Assembly (NCBI RefSeq): GCF_011398355.1
Contig: NZ_AP021889.1
Location: 2,542,001-2,606,000, forward strand
Reading direction: 5' to 3'
DNA length: 64,000 nucleotides
Source of the DNA: Thiosulfatimonas sediminis
GTDB taxonomy: Bacteria > Pseudomonadota > Gammaproteobacteria > Thiomicrospirales > Thiomicrospiraceae
Below the pieces are notes generated by a model. It was not told the origin of the DNA. It did not search any database and saw nothing but the letters and a program-made list of their open reading frames with translations. Positions within the stretch are counted from its first letter, which is position 1, and the number at the start of each line of letters is the position of its first letter. Both the position numbers and the translations under genes were made by a program. This document shows, piece after piece, positions 8,812 to 18,485 of this stretch.

Positions 8812-9888
8812 TTAGTAATCTTGTAATTGCTTAACCAACTTTTGCACGGGCGCAGGCACACCGAGTTTTTCATCCAACAAATCACTCATCGCAACCCAGC
8901 GTCCTAGTGGCTTAGCGCCTGTGTATTCGCGGCTTGGTTCAGCAATGCCGGGTGAAAACTGCGCGAAGACCGGGGTAATATCCAGATGATAATGCGAAAA
9001 GGTATGTCTAAATGGCTGCCATTTTAACAAACTTACCGCACAACTTAACTGGCTTTGCGCTCTGTCGACACATTCTTGCCAAGTTTGCAGTTCAGGAAAA
9101 GACCAAAGACCACCCCAAATCCCAGTTTGCGGCCGCGCTTCAAGCCACAAAGCCCCATCCTCGTGCTGCAACATCAGCAGATAGACCTGTTTAACTGGTT
9201 TCTCTTTTTTCGGTTTCTTTATCGGAAAATCTGCCACGCGATTTTGTGCCAAGGCTTGGCAACCCTGAGCCACCGGACAGAGCGCACATTGCGGTTTGGA
9301 GCGCGTACAAAGCGTCGCCCCCAAATCCATGATCGCCTGTGTATAGTCAGCAAAACGCTCGGGCGGCGTCAACTGCTCCGCTTTTTCCCACAACCAATTT
9401 TCAGTCTGCTTTTCACCTGCCCAGGTTTCAACCGCATAAAAACGCCCCAAAACACGTTTCACATTACCATCCAAAATCGGCTGACGCACAGCGCAGGCAA
9501 TCGACAGAATCGCCCCCGCAGTAGAGCGCCCGATTCCCGGCAATGCGACCATTTGTGCCAAGCTTGTCGGAAACTCACCGCCGAAATCAGCGACAATGAT
9601 CTGAGCGGCCTTATGTAAATTCCGCCCACGCGCGTAATAACCTAAACCGCCCCAGTGCGCTAACACGTCCTCTTGACTGGCTTGCGCCAAATCCTGCACT
9701 GTCGGAAACGCGTTCATAAATTTCTGATAATAGGGAATCACCGTGCTCACTTGTGTCTGTTGCAACATGATTTCCGAAACCCATACTCGGTACGGATTCA
9801 ATTGCTGTTGCCACGGCAAATCATGGCGACCATAATCATCAAACCACGCTAATAATCTTTGGTAGAACTGTTCCGGCGACAAACTCAC
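8812..9888 (-). CDS. mutY: Adenine DNA glycosylase MutY
   Basis: About 358 residues. It removes adenine mispaired with 8-oxoguanine. The catalytic-domain motif [10 protein letters not shown] holds the catalytic Glu; the helix-hairpin-helix [13 protein letters not shown] and the Asp in [12 protein letters not shown] are present. Four cysteines (C-x6-C-x2-C-x5-C in [17 protein letters not shown]) bind the 4Fe-4S cluster. A C-terminal NUDIX-like domain ([11 protein letters not shown]) recognises 8-oxoG. I prefer the GTG at 9888, which has AGGGG upstream, over a TTG at 9927 that would extend into the trmB promoter region. It forms a unit with yggX. Confidence 0.95.
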   Translation of the reverse strand: MSLSPEQFYQRLLAWFDDYGRHDLPWQQQLNPYRVWVSEIMLQQTQVSTVIPYYQKFMNAFPTVQDLAQASQEDVLAHWGGLGYYARGRNLHKAAQIIVADFGGEFPTSLAQMVALPGIGRSTAGAILSIACAVRQPILDGNVKRVLGRFYAVETWAGEKQTENWLWEKAEQLTPPERFADYTQAIMDLGATLCTRSKPQCALCPVAQGCQALAQNRVADFPIKKPKKEKPVKQVYLLMLQHEDGALWLEARPQTGIWGGLWSFPELQTWQECVDRAQSQLSCAVSLLKWQPFRHTFSHYHLDITPVFAQFSPGIAEPSREYTGAKPLGRWVAMSDLLDEKLGVPAPVQKLVKQLQDY

Positions 9889-9985
9889 AGCCAATCCCCT
9901 GCTTACATTTGGGCTATAATGCGCCAATTAAAAAAGCCATATTGTAAAACAGCTTAACCACAAAAGCGTTACTTAGGAATTGAGC

Positions 9986-10744
9986 ATGAGCGATCACAGC
10001 CAAGACAAGCCAACCGATTTAACTTCTGATAACATCAACAACCACTCTGATGAGACAACTTTGCCTGAAAAATACAACACCCGTATTCGCAGCTTTGCCT
10101 TACGCCAAGGGCGGTTAACTGCCTCACAAGAACGTGCACTGGAAGATTTCTGGCCAAGGTTCGGCTTAGAGGTCAAGATGGGGTTACTGGATTTCAGCCA
10201 CGTTTTCGCACGTCAAGCGCCGACCATTGTCGAAATCGGTTTTGGTATGGGCAAAAGCCTGGCTGAGATGGCCGAGGCCAACCCACAGAATAATTACATC
10301 GGCATCGAAGTCCATAAACCCGGCGTTGGCGCACTGCTCCGCTTAATCGATGATAAACAGCTACAGAATGTGCGCGTCTTTAACCATGACGCGATTGAAG
10401 TGCTTGAGCAGTGCATCCCGCTTAACTCGCTGGATGGGGTTTATCTGTTCTTTCCAGATCCATGGCACAAAAAACGCCACCACAAACGCCGCATCCTACA
10501 AGCCCCTTTTGCAACCAATATTGCTAAGCACCTAAAAATCGGCGGCCAGTTCCACATGGCAACCGACTGGGAAAACTATGCCGAGCACATGATGGAAGTC
10601 ATGAGTAGTCTTACAAACTACCGCAATATAAGCGGCATAGGACAGTTCACTGCGCGTCCGGATTATCGCCCGCTGACCAAGTTTGAAGCACGCGGCCACC
10701 GTTTAGGACATGGCGTTTGGGATTTAATTTTCGAACGCATTTAA
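9986..10744 (+). CDS. trmB: tRNA (guanine-N7-)-methyltransferase
   Basis: About 252 residues; methylates G46 of tRNAs using S-adenosylmethionine. The SAM-binding loop is [15 protein letters not shown], the next strand [13 protein letters not shown], and the TrmB signature [15 protein letters not shown] is intact. The C-terminal [18 protein letters not shown] is typical. The first 35 residues are polar and poorly conserved. The ATG at 9986 has TAGGAA upstream. It is transcribed divergently from mutY; TATAAT at 9915-9920 may be its -10 element. Confidence 0.95.
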   Translation: MSDHSQDKPTDLTSDNINNHSDETTLPEKYNTRIRSFALRQGRLTASQERALEDFWPRFGLEVKMGLLDFSHVFARQAPTIVEIGFGMGKSLAEMAEANPQNNYIGIEVHKPGVGALLRLIDDKQLQNVRVFNHDAIEVLEQCIPLNSLDGVYLFFPDPWHKKRHHKRRILQAPFATNIAKHLKIGGQFHMATDWENYAEHMMEVMSSLTNYRNISGIGQFTARPDYRPLTKFEARGHRLGHGVWDLIFERI

Positions 10745-10761
10745 AGGCGCTCTTGCAGCAT

Positions 10762-10801
10762 AAAAAAACCGCCACAAGAAAAATTCTTTGGCGGTTTTTT
10801 A
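10762..10801. terminator. Bidirectional intrinsic terminator between trmB and asmA
   Basis: AAAAAACCGCCA and TTTGGCGGTTTTTT pair across a short A-rich loop. The flanking A and T tracts allow use from both convergent genes. Confidence 0.85.
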
Positions 10802-10819
10802 GTTTCTCAACCCTCGTTC

Positions 10820-11968
10820 TTAGCGGCCGTCTTGCTTTAACAGCATCTCCGCCTGATAAGGCTTAATTTCAATCTGATGATTACGCCACTGCCATTGGTA
10901 ATCGCCGTTCACGCTTTGCCATTGCGGATCATTTTGCTGCGCCAGTGGTAAGGCTAAATGCTTTGCCCACATGGGTAAATTCAATTTATTCGCGCTTAAC
11001 TCACCTTGCAAATCTAAAACAGCGCCAAACGTGCCTGTAAAATTGGTCTGCACCTCACCATTCAAGCCCACTAACTTCAACTGTTCCATCTGAATGCGCT
11101 TTTTCTGAAGATTCAATTTCATCACCGCGCCCTTGGTGGTCAAATGCACCTGCGGCGTTGCCAACTCTTTTTTCAAAGCAATTTGCAATAATCCCTGCCA
11201 ATCGCTGAACTTAAAGTCCTGCAACTGTGGGTCAATTTCTAACTGGGTTGTAATGTTGGCATGGATCGTACGTGGTGACAAACTGTGATGATAGGCAAAA
11301 TCGGCGCGCAACTGAAACGACTGATTAGGCTGAAGATCCAGCGCAAGCAGATTTACCTGGCTTAACTGCACATTAAAGTTCTCTTGTTGGTCGTCTAATT
11401 GCAGTAGTGCATCGGTTAACACCAAGCTTTGCAAATGCCAAGGCAAATCCTCCGTAAGCGCGTGCGCGCTGCCAACAAACGGACTAGCCAAAGGATTTTG
11501 CGAGCCATGCATCGCTTGCTGAGCTGACGGCAACAGAGGGATTAACCGCGACAGCTGCGGCAAATCCGACCAATTATCTTTTCCGGCCGCATTACGTAAC
11601 AAATGCAACTGCGGCTCGACCAATTCAACACTCAAGACTTGCAAGCGCTTGCTCAATAACAACGGCCACATCGACAGCTCTATTTCTACTTGTTTAACCG
11701 TTAGCTGCGGTTTATCGTTCGCAAAACCTTTTGGTTGCGCCAAAATCGATTTACCGACAGACAGCGCAAACGGCATAACCGACACGTCAATACTGCCCTC
11801 AATCTTAAAATCGCGGCCGGTGTAATCCGCTACTTCTTTTTCAATTTGCGGCTTATAGCCATTAAAATCGATAAAGCTGATCGCACCGACAAACGCCAAG
11901 AAAATCAGCAGAGGGATAATCGCTAAAATCAAAACCAAGCGTTTAATCCATTTTTTGGTTGCTGCCAT
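10820..11968 (-). CDS. AsmA-family protein, short form
   Basis: This 382-residue protein starts with a cytoplasmic basic stretch and one transmembrane helix (about residues 10-32), followed by the AsmA N-terminal signature FIDFNGYKPQIEKEVADYTGRDFKIEGSI in parts, and then repeated beta-strand-rich periplasmic sequence. AsmA-like proteins belong to the bridge-forming lipid-transport superfamily that connects inner and outer membranes. It is markedly shorter than E. coli AsmA (about 617 residues), and the C-terminal AsmA_2 region is not obvious, so it may be a shorter paralogue or a truncated one. It is the last gene of the rph-rdgB-bcr-hemW run. Confidence 0.75.
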   Translation of the reverse strand: MAATKKWIKRLVLILAIIPLLIFLAFVGAISFIDFNGYKPQIEKEVADYTGRDFKIEGSIDVSVMPFALSVGKSILAQPKGFANDKPQLTVKQVEIELSMWPLLLSKRLQVLSVELVEPQLHLLRNAAGKDNWSDLPQLSRLIPLLPSAQQAMHGSQNPLASPFVGSAHALTEDLPWHLQSLVLTDALLQLDDQQENFNVQLSQVNLLALDLQPNQSFQLRADFAYHHSLSPRTIHANITTQLEIDPQLQDFKFSDWQGLLQIALKKELATPQVHLTTKGAVMKLNLQKKRIQMEQLKLVGLNGEVQTNFTGTFGAVLDLQGELSANKLNLPMWAKHLALPLAQQNDPQWQSVNGDYQWQWRNHQIEIKPYQAEMLLKQDGR

Positions 11969-11990
11969 ATTGCTCCCCTAATCCGGCTTC

Positions 11991-13139
11991 TTATAAAAAG
12001 GCGCTAACGACATTATTTAAATACACTTTGCCACGAGGCGTAAGCGACAAATGTTCGTTATCAAGCACAATCCACTGCTGCGCTTGCAGTTTTTCCAAAT
12101 AAGGCGCTATCCGCGACCGCTCTAAACCGGTACGTTGGGTAAATAAACGTAAATCAAAACCGTCTTGTAAACGTAACGCATTGAGCATAAATTCAAAAAC
12201 AATCTCCTGCTCGTCTACCTCGGTAGTACGTCCAAACTGCCCCGCCTGAACACCTTGCACATAGCCCCCCGGTGAGGCCGGCATTTGAGTACGTAAAACC
12301 TGTCCTTGAGGCGCAATGGTAATTTTGCCGTGCGCCCCTGCGCCCAAACCAAGGTAATCACCAAACTTCCAATAGTTAAGGTTATGTTGCGACTGCTTAC
12401 CCGCCTGCGCAAAAGCTGAGACTTCATAATGCTGATAACCCGCTTGCACCAATATTTTCTGACACGCTTCCTGCATCTCCCAAGCGGCATCATCATTCGG
12501 TAATGGCGGCGGCTGTTTGAAAAATGGCGTGTTCGGCTCTAAGGTCAATTGATAATGAGAGATATGCGACGGATAAAACGCCAAAGCCTGCTCAACATCG
12601 GCAATGGCTTGCGCTAAAGTTTGCTGTGGTAAAGCGAACATTAAATCCAAATTAAAATTATCGAAACCTGCGTCTTGCGCGGCTTGAATCGCTAACTTCG
12701 CTTCCGCAGCAGAGTGAATCCGCCCAAGCGCCTTGAGTTTTTCATCGTCAAAACTTTGAATCCCCATCGACAAACGGTTGATTCCCACCTTGCGGAACAT
12801 GGCGAACTTTTCAAAATCGACGGTTCCCGGATTGGCTTCCAGTGTTATTTCAATTTGCGGATTAAACCCTAAAAGCGCTCGCGCCTGCGACAAAAAATGA
12901 GTAATTCCCTGTTCCGAAAACAAGCTTGGCGTGCCACCACCAAAAAAAATACTTTTAATTGGCCGACCCCAAATTTGCGGCAAGGTCTGTTCCAACTGCT
13001 TGAGCATGGCATCAACATAAGCGGCTTCGTCTACCGTATGTTTAAGGGTGTGCGAATTAAAATCGCAATACGGGCATTTTTGAATGCACCACGGATAATG
13101 CACATACAGACTTAACGGTAGCGGTTGAGAAAATTGCAC
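11991..13139 (-). CDS. hemW: Radical SAM haem chaperone HemW
   Basis: This 382-residue radical SAM protein has the CxxxCxxC cluster motif at C18, C22 and C25 (CIQKCPYC), the GGGTPS loop for SAM binding, and IEANPGT-type (LEANPGT) and SMGIQSFDDEKLKALGR segments. It was formerly annotated as HemN-like coproporphyrinogen oxidase, but true HemN has a longer N-terminal region; this short form is HemW, which delivers haem to target proteins. It follows the MFS gene by 9 bases and, as in many gammaproteobacteria, lies downstream of rdgB. Confidence 0.92.
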   Translation of the reverse strand: MQFSQPLPLSLYVHYPWCIQKCPYCDFNSHTLKHTVDEAAYVDAMLKQLEQTLPQIWGRPIKSIFFGGGTPSLFSEQGITHFLSQARALLGFNPQIEITLEANPGTVDFEKFAMFRKVGINRLSMGIQSFDDEKLKALGRIHSAAEAKLAIQAAQDAGFDNFNLDLMFALPQQTLAQAIADVEQALAFYPSHISHYQLTLEPNTPFFKQPPPLPNDDAAWEMQEACQKILVQAGYQHYEVSAFAQAGKQSQHNLNYWKFGDYLGLGAGAHGKITIAPQGQVLRTQMPASPGGYVQGVQAGQFGRTTEVDEQEIVFEFMLNALRLQDGFDLRLFTQRTGLERSRIAPYLEKLQAQQWIVLDNEHLSLTPRGKVYLNNVVSAFL

Positions 13140-13148
13140 ACCAAGCTC

Positions 13149-14387
13149 CTAAGCAGCGTCTTCTTGCAGACGCTTGAATTGTTTACGGGTAATCACAAAA
13201 AGCCATAAAATCACAGCACTGAATAACATTAACGCTTGGGCGCTGGCCATCAAAAACAAACTATCCTGAACCAAAGGCACCAACATTGCGGCGACCAATC
13301 CGGCCATACCCATCTGCACCAAACTCTGCAAAGAAGCGGCCATACCACGCCGAGTCGGCAAACAATCCAACCCAAGAATACTTAAACCCGGATTCGCCAA
13401 AGCAAAACCAAAAGCATACAGCAACAGCGGCGCAATCACCCAAAATGGTTGCTGCCAATGCCACGCTTGCAAAGTCACATTGCTGATCACCGCCAAAAAA
13501 CTGGCAAATAACGCAAATTGAATCAATTTAGCGGCAGTAAAGCGATGCGCCACACGGTGCGACAACCAAGAGCCAAGCAAAATGCCGCTGACCATCGGCA
13601 AAAATAACACCCAGAAATCCTGTTCCTGCAACTGTAAATGATCAAAAATCACACTTGCCGAGGCCGCCACATACACAAAAAAACCACCAATCAGCAAGCC
13701 TTGTAACAACACCAAAGGCAAGAAAACGGGATGCGCCAAACTCTGCCAATAAGCGGTTAACAAAGAACGTGGATGAATCGACTGGACCGCTTCCGGCGCC
13801 AAGGTTTCCGTCACTTTCCAGCCAAACAAGCCCCACACCAACAAGGCGTAAATTGCCAAAAAGTAAAACACGGCACGCCAACCGAGATGCACTTCCAACC
13901 AACCACCAATAATCGGGGCGATTGCTGGCGCAAGCGTGAACAACATCATCACCAGCGAAATCGCTTTCTGCGCCTCATGGCCGCGAAAATAATCACGAAT
14001 CATCGCCCGACTTGCCACAACACTACCAGCCGCCATCACCCCCTGCAAAGCACGACCGATTAACAACCAGTGATAATCTTGCGCCAAGGCGCACAATAAG
14101 GATGCCAACAGATAACCGCTTAGGCTAAGTAACACCACTTTACGCCGCCCAAAACGGTCCGATAAAGGCCCCCAAAACAGAGTTGCGAAAGCAAAAAAAC
14201 CTAAGTAAATCGACAGGCTTTGGGTCAACCAAGCACGGCTAACCCCTAAATCGGCTTCAATCGCCGGAAAAGAGGGCAGATAGGTGTCAATCGTGAAAGG
14301 CGCCAGCATACTGATAATCGCCACCATGGAAATTAACCAGATTGGTGACATCAATTTTGTTTGACTGGCACTTGGCAACTTATGCAC
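13149..14387 (-). CDS. Bcr/CflA-family multidrug MFS transporter
   Basis: This 412-residue inner-membrane protein has about 12 hydrophobic segments. The MFS motif between helices 2 and 3 (GPLSDRFGRRKVVL), the DTYLPSFPAIEADLGVS start typical of Bcr/CflA drug:proton antiporters, and RALQGVMAAGSVVASRAMIRD in helices 4-5 are present. It overlaps the end of rdgB by 8 bases, so it is cotranscribed in the rph-rdgB-hemW run. Its substrate cannot be told from sequence. Confidence 0.88.
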   Translation of the reverse strand: MHKLPSASQTKLMSPIWLISMVAIISMLAPFTIDTYLPSFPAIEADLGVSRAWLTQSLSIYLGFFAFATLFWGPLSDRFGRRKVVLLSLSGYLLASLLCALAQDYHWLLIGRALQGVMAAGSVVASRAMIRDYFRGHEAQKAISLVMMLFTLAPAIAPIIGGWLEVHLGWRAVFYFLAIYALLVWGLFGWKVTETLAPEAVQSIHPRSLLTAYWQSLAHPVFLPLVLLQGLLIGGFFVYVAASASVIFDHLQLQEQDFWVLFLPMVSGILLGSWLSHRVAHRFTAAKLIQFALFASFLAVISNVTLQAWHWQQPFWVIAPLLLYAFGFALANPGLSILGLDCLPTRRGMAASLQSLVQMGMAGLVAAMLVPLVQDSLFLMASAQALMLFSAVILWLFVITRKQFKRLQEDAA

Positions 14388-14985
14388 CGCGATGCAGCTG
14401 CATTAAAAGGGCATTTAATGCTTGCGCACGGTGGCTAACTTGATTTTTTTCCGCTTTGCTTAATTCCGCCGCACTTTTGGCAAACTCATCCAACCAAAAA
14501 ATCGGATCATAACCAAAACCGCCATCACCGCGTTTAGTGCGCAAAATTTCGCCATACCAGCGCCCTAAACCGATAATTGGCGTCGGGTCTTGCGCGTGCG
14601 CCACATAGGCCATCGCACAGTAGTAACTGGCCTGACGCTCACCCTCTGGCACAGAATCCATCTCGCGTAACAGTTTTTGTAAATTGCTTTCATCGGTGAC
14701 CTGTGTCACTTCACCGGCAGAAAAACGTGCCGAATAAATGCCTGGTTTGCCCTGCAAAGCAGTGACCTCAATTCCCGAATCATCCGCAATCGCCGGCAAG
14801 CCACTTTTGGCGGCGGCAAAACGCGCTTTAAGAATCGCATTTTCAATAAAACTCAAGCCGGTCTCATCGGCTTCCTCTGTAAAAAAAGCGCTTTGCGGAA
14901 CGACATCAAAGCCATAAGGAGCGAGAATCTCCCCCATTTCTTTAAGTTTACCGGCATTGCCACTGGCTAAAACCACTCGCTGCAT
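14380..14985 (-). CDS. rdgB: dITP/XTP pyrophosphatase RdgB
   Basis: About 201 residues. It hydrolyses non-canonical purine nucleotides (dITP, XTP) to keep them out of DNA. Family motifs: SGNAGKLKEM at the N-terminus, ADDSGIEV (metal-binding Asp), KRGDGGFGYDPIF and SHRAQAL. The ATG at 14985 is preceded by GGAGG and begins one base after the rph stop region, so the upstream extension to 15030 inside rph is rejected. The rph-rdgB-hemW order is a conserved gammaproteobacterial arrangement. Confidence 0.96.
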   Translation of the reverse strand: MQRVVLASGNAGKLKEMGEILAPYGFDVVPQSAFFTEEADETGLSFIENAILKARFAAAKSGLPAIADDSGIEVTALQGKPGIYSARFSAGEVTQVTDESNLQKLLREMDSVPEGERQASYYCAMAYVAHAQDPTPIIGLGRWYGEILRTKRGDGGFGYDPIFWLDEFAKSAAELSKAEKNQVSHRAQALNALLMQLHRGA

Positions 14986-14986
14986 C

Positions 14987-15721
14987 TTAAGCCTCCAAAG
15001 CGGTGCGCTGGATGTGTACCAATTCAGCAATCCCTTTTTGCCCTAATGCCAACATCGCTTGCAACTCAGCCATCGAATAAGGTGCCGCTTCTGCCGTGCC
15101 TTGCACTTCAATAAACGTGCCTTGCGCGGTCATCACCAAGTTCATATCCGTTTCTGCACTCGAATCTTCAGCATAATCCAAGTCCAACACTGGCGTGCCT
15201 TGATAAACCCCCACCGAAATCGACGCAATCTGCTGCGCAATCGGCGACTCAAGCAAGCTGCCGTTGGCGACTAATTTATCCAGCGCCATCCCTAAAGCCA
15301 CATAAGCCCCGGTAATGGAAGCTGTTCGTGTACCACCATCGGCTTGGATCACATCGCAATCAATGTAAATCGTACGCTCGCCGAGTTTGCTTAAATCCAC
15401 AGCCGCACGCAGCGAACGGCCAATCAAACGTTGAATCTCTTGAGTACGCCCACCTTGCTTACCGGCCGTCGCTTCACGGCGCATCCGCGTGCCGGTAGAA
15501 CGCGGCAACATTCCATATTCTGCAGTGACCCAACCTTGCCCTTTGCCACGCAACCAAGGCGGTACAGAATTTTCCACCGAGGCGTTACAAATCACCTGTG
15601 TATCGCCAAACGTAATCAATACCGAACCCTCTGCGTGCTTGGTAAAATCCTTCGTGATGGTGACCGCGCGTAATTCGTCGGCGGCACGTCCGCTTGGGCG
15701 GCTCCACGGATTATCATTCAT
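14987..15721 (-). CDS. rph: Ribonuclease PH
   Basis: This 244-residue phosphorolytic 3'-5' exoribonuclease trims tRNA 3' ends. It starts with the family N-terminus [15 protein letters not shown], and contains [18 protein letters not shown] (phosphate-binding arginines), [32 protein letters not shown] and [15 protein letters not shown]. Length is normal and no truncation such as that of the E. coli K-12 rph frameshift is present. It is the first gene of the minus-strand run and is divergent from yicC. Confidence 0.97.
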   Translation of the reverse strand: MNDNPWSRPSGRAADELRAVTITKDFTKHAEGSVLITFGDTQVICNASVENSVPPWLRGKGQGWVTAEYGMLPRSTGTRMRREATAGKQGGRTQEIQRLIGRSLRAAVDLSKLGERTIYIDCDVIQADGGTRTASITGAYVALGMALDKLVANGSLLESPIAQQIASISVGVYQGTPVLDLDYAEDSSAETDMNLVMTAQGTFIEVQGTAEAAPYSMAELQAMLALGQKGIAELVHIQRTALEA

Positions 15722-15810
15722 GCTCTGTCCTTTAAGCGTTTAATCAGTTTAGAATGGCGGCATTATAAACGATTCAGCTTAGGCAAACTTAGCCCCAAAA
15801 TGGAAACACA

Positions 15811-16710
15811 ATGAAATCCTGTCAATCTGTATACAGCATGACCGCTTTCGCGCGCACTCAGCATCACTTTATCCACGAGCAGAGCAACACTCAATTTGCT
15901 TGGGAACTGCGTTCGGTCAACCAGCGTTATCTAGAAATTAACTTTCGTATGAATGACAATTTACGCCACCTAGAGATGCCGATTCGTCAGCAGCTAAAAG
16001 CGCATTTTGCACGTGGCAAAATTGATGTCAGCCTAAGCATTAAACAGAGCACATCCGCCAGCATGCAAATCAACATGGCGACCTTACACAGCCTTAACCA
16101 AGCCATTTGTGAAGTGCAGATGCAACTACCAGAAGCCACCGCGTTAAACCCACTGGAAATATTGCAGTGGCCGGGTGTACTGCAAGAACAAAACAACCCA
16201 CTAAGCACCGACGATCAGGCGCTAGACAAAGCGCTATTATCAGGGCTAGAACAAGCGATTGAGGATTTAAAAGCCCACCGCGCACGCGAAGGCAGTGCCT
16301 TAAAAACCGTTATCGAACAGCGTTGTGATTCACTCGAATCCATTCTCGAAAGTTTGCAACCGATATTAAGCGACATTCAAGCCGCACAAGTCAGCAAAAC
16401 TCGCCAACGCCTAGCAACACTGCAAACCAATGTGGATGAACAACGTCTGCATCAAGAAATCGCCCTACTGGCGCAAAAAATCGACATCGCCGAAGAACTT
16501 GATCGACTGGCATTGCAAATCAAAGAGGTTCGCCATGTATTAAACAGCGGCGAACCGATGGGCCGACGACTGGATTTTTTGATGCAAGAACTCAACCGCG
16601 AAGCCAACACCCTCGGCTCAAAATCGGTGGATAGCCGCACCTCACAAGCCAGCGTCGATTTAAAAGTGCTGATCGAACAAATGCGCGAACAGGTGCAGAA
16701 TATAGAATAG
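15811..16710 (+). CDS. yicC: YicC/YloC-family endoribonuclease
   Basis: This 299-residue protein has the conserved N-terminal SMTAFAR strand, LRSVNQRYLEINFRM, and a long helical middle ending in the C-terminal motif GRRLDFLMQELNREANTLGSKS. YicC-family proteins are now known as hexameric endoribonucleases that affect small-RNA turnover in E. coli. The ATG at 15811 adds 9 residues before the usual start; a later ATG at 15838 is also possible. It is transcribed away from rph, and its terminator marks the left edge of the accessory island. Confidence 0.9.
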   Translation: MKSCQSVYSMTAFARTQHHFIHEQSNTQFAWELRSVNQRYLEINFRMNDNLRHLEMPIRQQLKAHFARGKIDVSLSIKQSTSASMQINMATLHSLNQAICEVQMQLPEATALNPLEILQWPGVLQEQNNPLSTDDQALDKALLSGLEQAIEDLKAHRAREGSALKTVIEQRCDSLESILESLQPILSDIQAAQVSKTRQRLATLQTNVDEQRLHQEIALLAQKIDIAEELDRLALQIKEVRHVLNSGEPMGRRLDFLMQELNREANTLGSKSVDSRTSQASVDLKVLIEQMREQVQNIE

Positions 16711-16736
16711 TTTTTTTACCCATCCAAGAATGTCTT

Positions 16737-16777
16737 AAAAGCCCTGTTATTTGTTTGTAAATACAGGGCTTTTTTAA
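16737..16777 (+). terminator. Intrinsic terminator of yicC
   Basis: AAAGCCCTGT and ACAGGGCTTT pair across about 14 bases, followed by a T tract. Confidence 0.85.
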
Positions 16778-16886
16778 TTTTCCCCGTCCAAATCGGTTTG
16801 CAGATGTCCGTTACCAGTTGCTGTTTAAGTGGTGGGCAATGGTGAGCAAATTTTGACGATTTCTTAGGAAGATAGAGTAACAAACG

Positions 16887-17132
16887 ATGGCAAAACTAAC
16901 CGCAACTCAGGTGCCGTCTTATGGTCGCACCGCAACAGCAAACAAAAAATACAGTGATGGTAATGGCCTATATTTTTGCGTAAGAAAATCTGGCATGCCG
17001 TATTAGATGCTAAGGTATACCAGCCTAAACGGAGGACGGGAAGCCGCGCTCGGCCAATACCCAAGCATGACCTTAGCAGAGGCTCGACTTGAATCGTCTA
17101 AAATGCAGCGACAACTTCAGCAAGGTGAATAA
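16887..17132 (+). pseudogene. P4-type tyrosine integrase, N-terminal fragment with an in-frame stop
   Basis: One frame reads the DUF4102 arm-binding domain of P4-like integrases: MAKLTATQVPS, KKYSDGNGLYFCVRKSG, then TAG at 17004-17006. In the same frame it resumes with RYTSLNGGREAALGQYPSMTLAEARLES and ends at 17130. Family members have SxSWxxRYxxxGKRREMGLGxYPxxSLAEAR across this stretch, so the stop replaces the SW segment. The core-binding and catalytic (R-H-R-Y) domains are missing altogether. It is the 5' relic of the integrase that presumably brought in the island. No tRNA gene is seen beside it. Confidence 0.8.
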
Positions 17133-17167
17133 GAGGAATTTGAGCCGCCCCAAGAAATGGGGCAACA
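17124..17167 (+). repeat. 44-bp imperfect direct repeat, copy 1 (left of hipBA)
   Basis: This stretch matches 18990-19033 at 38 of 44 positions by eye; both begin GGTGAATAAGAGGAA and contain CCCCAAGAAATGGGG. Copy 1 overlaps the end of the integrase fragment. The two copies bracket the hipBA pair. Confidence 0.8.
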
Positions 17168-17232
17168 GGGGCTTTTATTGACAACACAAGTCATCAAACA
17201 TACCTTTCAAACACAGCTTTCAAACCAATATG

Positions 17233-17264
17233 ACCGACGCCTCTGCATTTTTGTACGCGTCGGT
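17233..17264. repeat. Inverted repeat downstream of hipA
   Basis: ACCGACGC (17233-17240) and GCGTCGGT (17257-17264) form a stem 3' of the minus-strand hipA gene. There is no strong T tract, so it is only a possible terminator or mRNA-end hairpin. Confidence 0.5.
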
Positions 17265-17270
17265 TCTCAT

Positions 17271-18485
17271 TTAGCGTAGCGGTATGCTTCGTAAATGAGT
17301 TTCGATTGCTTCAATCATTGACTTGGTAAGGGGTAGATGCGCTTTTTCTTTCGCCCATACCTCATGAAAACCTGCCACGGTTTGCTTAGCAGTATCTAAC
17401 ACCAATTTTTCTGGCAGCATGGCTTTAGCAGCTAGGTGTGATAACTCGTCCAGCGTGAAATCACTGAATTTCTTGCTACGGCTAACCTTTAACGACGCAC
17501 TATCATCCGGGATATAAGGAATGGTCGAGACAAAGTCATAGGCAGGTGCTATCGATGCAGTGCGCTTGTCTTTGTAGATCACAGACCAATTTTTCAAATG
17601 CATATCGGCATTGCCAATTAGGGTATTGAACACCAATCTGCGTGTAAATTCTGCGATGTCCTTGTCTTGACCTTCGATGCCGATAACCTGAGCAATATTG
17701 CGCATACTGGCTTTTTTGTATTTATCTTGAGGATAAACGCCAAACACTTGCGCAAAATCTTCAATGTGTACGGCTTGATCACCTGCACGATCAAAACGCT
17801 TAATCACAAACGCACTGTCACCAAATTTACCAATACCATCTGGGATATTAGCAATCTGGTTAATGGGAAGTAGCTGAGTCTCCGGCACATCCATTCCCAA
17901 CATTCGAGCCAGTTCCATCATCGAATATTCATTTTCTGGCACAGCGTCAAATCGAGACGATGGCAATTTCACAATCCAAGAGCCACCCTTACCGGTTGCT
18001 GGAATCGTCAAGCCACCGTTTGCCTGTTGAACGGCTGAAAACTTCAACTGCACACCCGCTAATGAAAAACGCATTGGAGCATCTATTTTCGTCTCATCGT
18101 CAATATCTTGATGCACATTAGGTGGTAAGGCTTCACCATCTGCTGGTTCAACCGTGATCGCACCTGATAAATCCTGTCCTAGTACCCACAATAGAAAAAA
18201 TTCCCTCGCTGGGTTCACACCGGCACGCTCTGCCAGGTAATAACGCATGGTTTCTTCTGGCAAAAGGTTAGAAAAAAACGGAGTTAACTTGGTTTGGGTC
18301 GGTTTAAAGTTAGTCAGCAAGCCACCCAGTGCATCTTTAAAACCAAGCCCCAACGCTGGCCGTAAGTCGTCATTAATGTACGAATCCATAAAGGCAAAAA
18401 GTGTTCTGTCATTGCCCACGTTGGTAATCGTTGCGATGGGCTCACCGTAGAGCAACACCTTGAGCGTAGAAACATGATTAGTCAT
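17271..18485 (-). CDS. hipA: HipA-family Ser/Thr kinase toxin
   Basis: This 404-residue protein has the HipA N-terminal subdomain (about 8-110) and the kinase-fold HipA_C region. The P-loop-like FSLAGVQLKFS carries the serine (S141) in the place of the autophosphorylated serine of E. coli HipA. The catalytic GNADMHLKNW (D294) and metal-binding AYDFVST (D317) are intact, so it should be active. HipA of E. coli phosphorylates glutamyl-tRNA synthetase and causes growth arrest; the target here is unknown. The gene overlaps the antitoxin gene by 8 bases, giving the usual hipB-hipA order. Confidence 0.93.
   Translation of the reverse strand: MTNHVSTLKVLLYGEPIATITNVGNDRTLFAFMDSYINDDLRPALGLGFKDALGGLLTNFKPTQTKLTPFFSNLLPEETMRYYLAERAGVNPAREFFLLWVLGQDLSGAITVEPADGEALPPNVHQDIDDETKIDAPMRFSLAGVQLKFSAVQQANGGLTIPATGKGGSWIVKLPSSRFDAVPENEYSMMELARMLGMDVPETQLLPINQIANIPDGIGKFGDSAFVIKRFDRAGDQAVHIEDFAQVFGVYPQDKYKKASMRNIAQVIGIEGQDKDIAEFTRRLVFNTLIGNADMHLKNWSVIYKDKRTASIAPAYDFVSTIPYIPDDSASLKVSRSKKFSDFTLDELSHLAAKAMLPEKLVLDTAKQTVAGFHEVWAKEKAHLPLTKSMIEAIETHLRSIPLR

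Noticed and set aside
9055-9618. 187-residue plus-strand frame inside mutY
   Set aside because: It is fully antisense to the conserved mutY coding sequence, has no ribosome site and its residues (Arg/Pro/Gln-rich) are typical of a shadow frame.
16711-17270. tRNA gene as integration site of the island
   Set aside because: I looked for a cloverleaf and T-loop motif (GGTTCGA-like) next to the integrase relic and found none.
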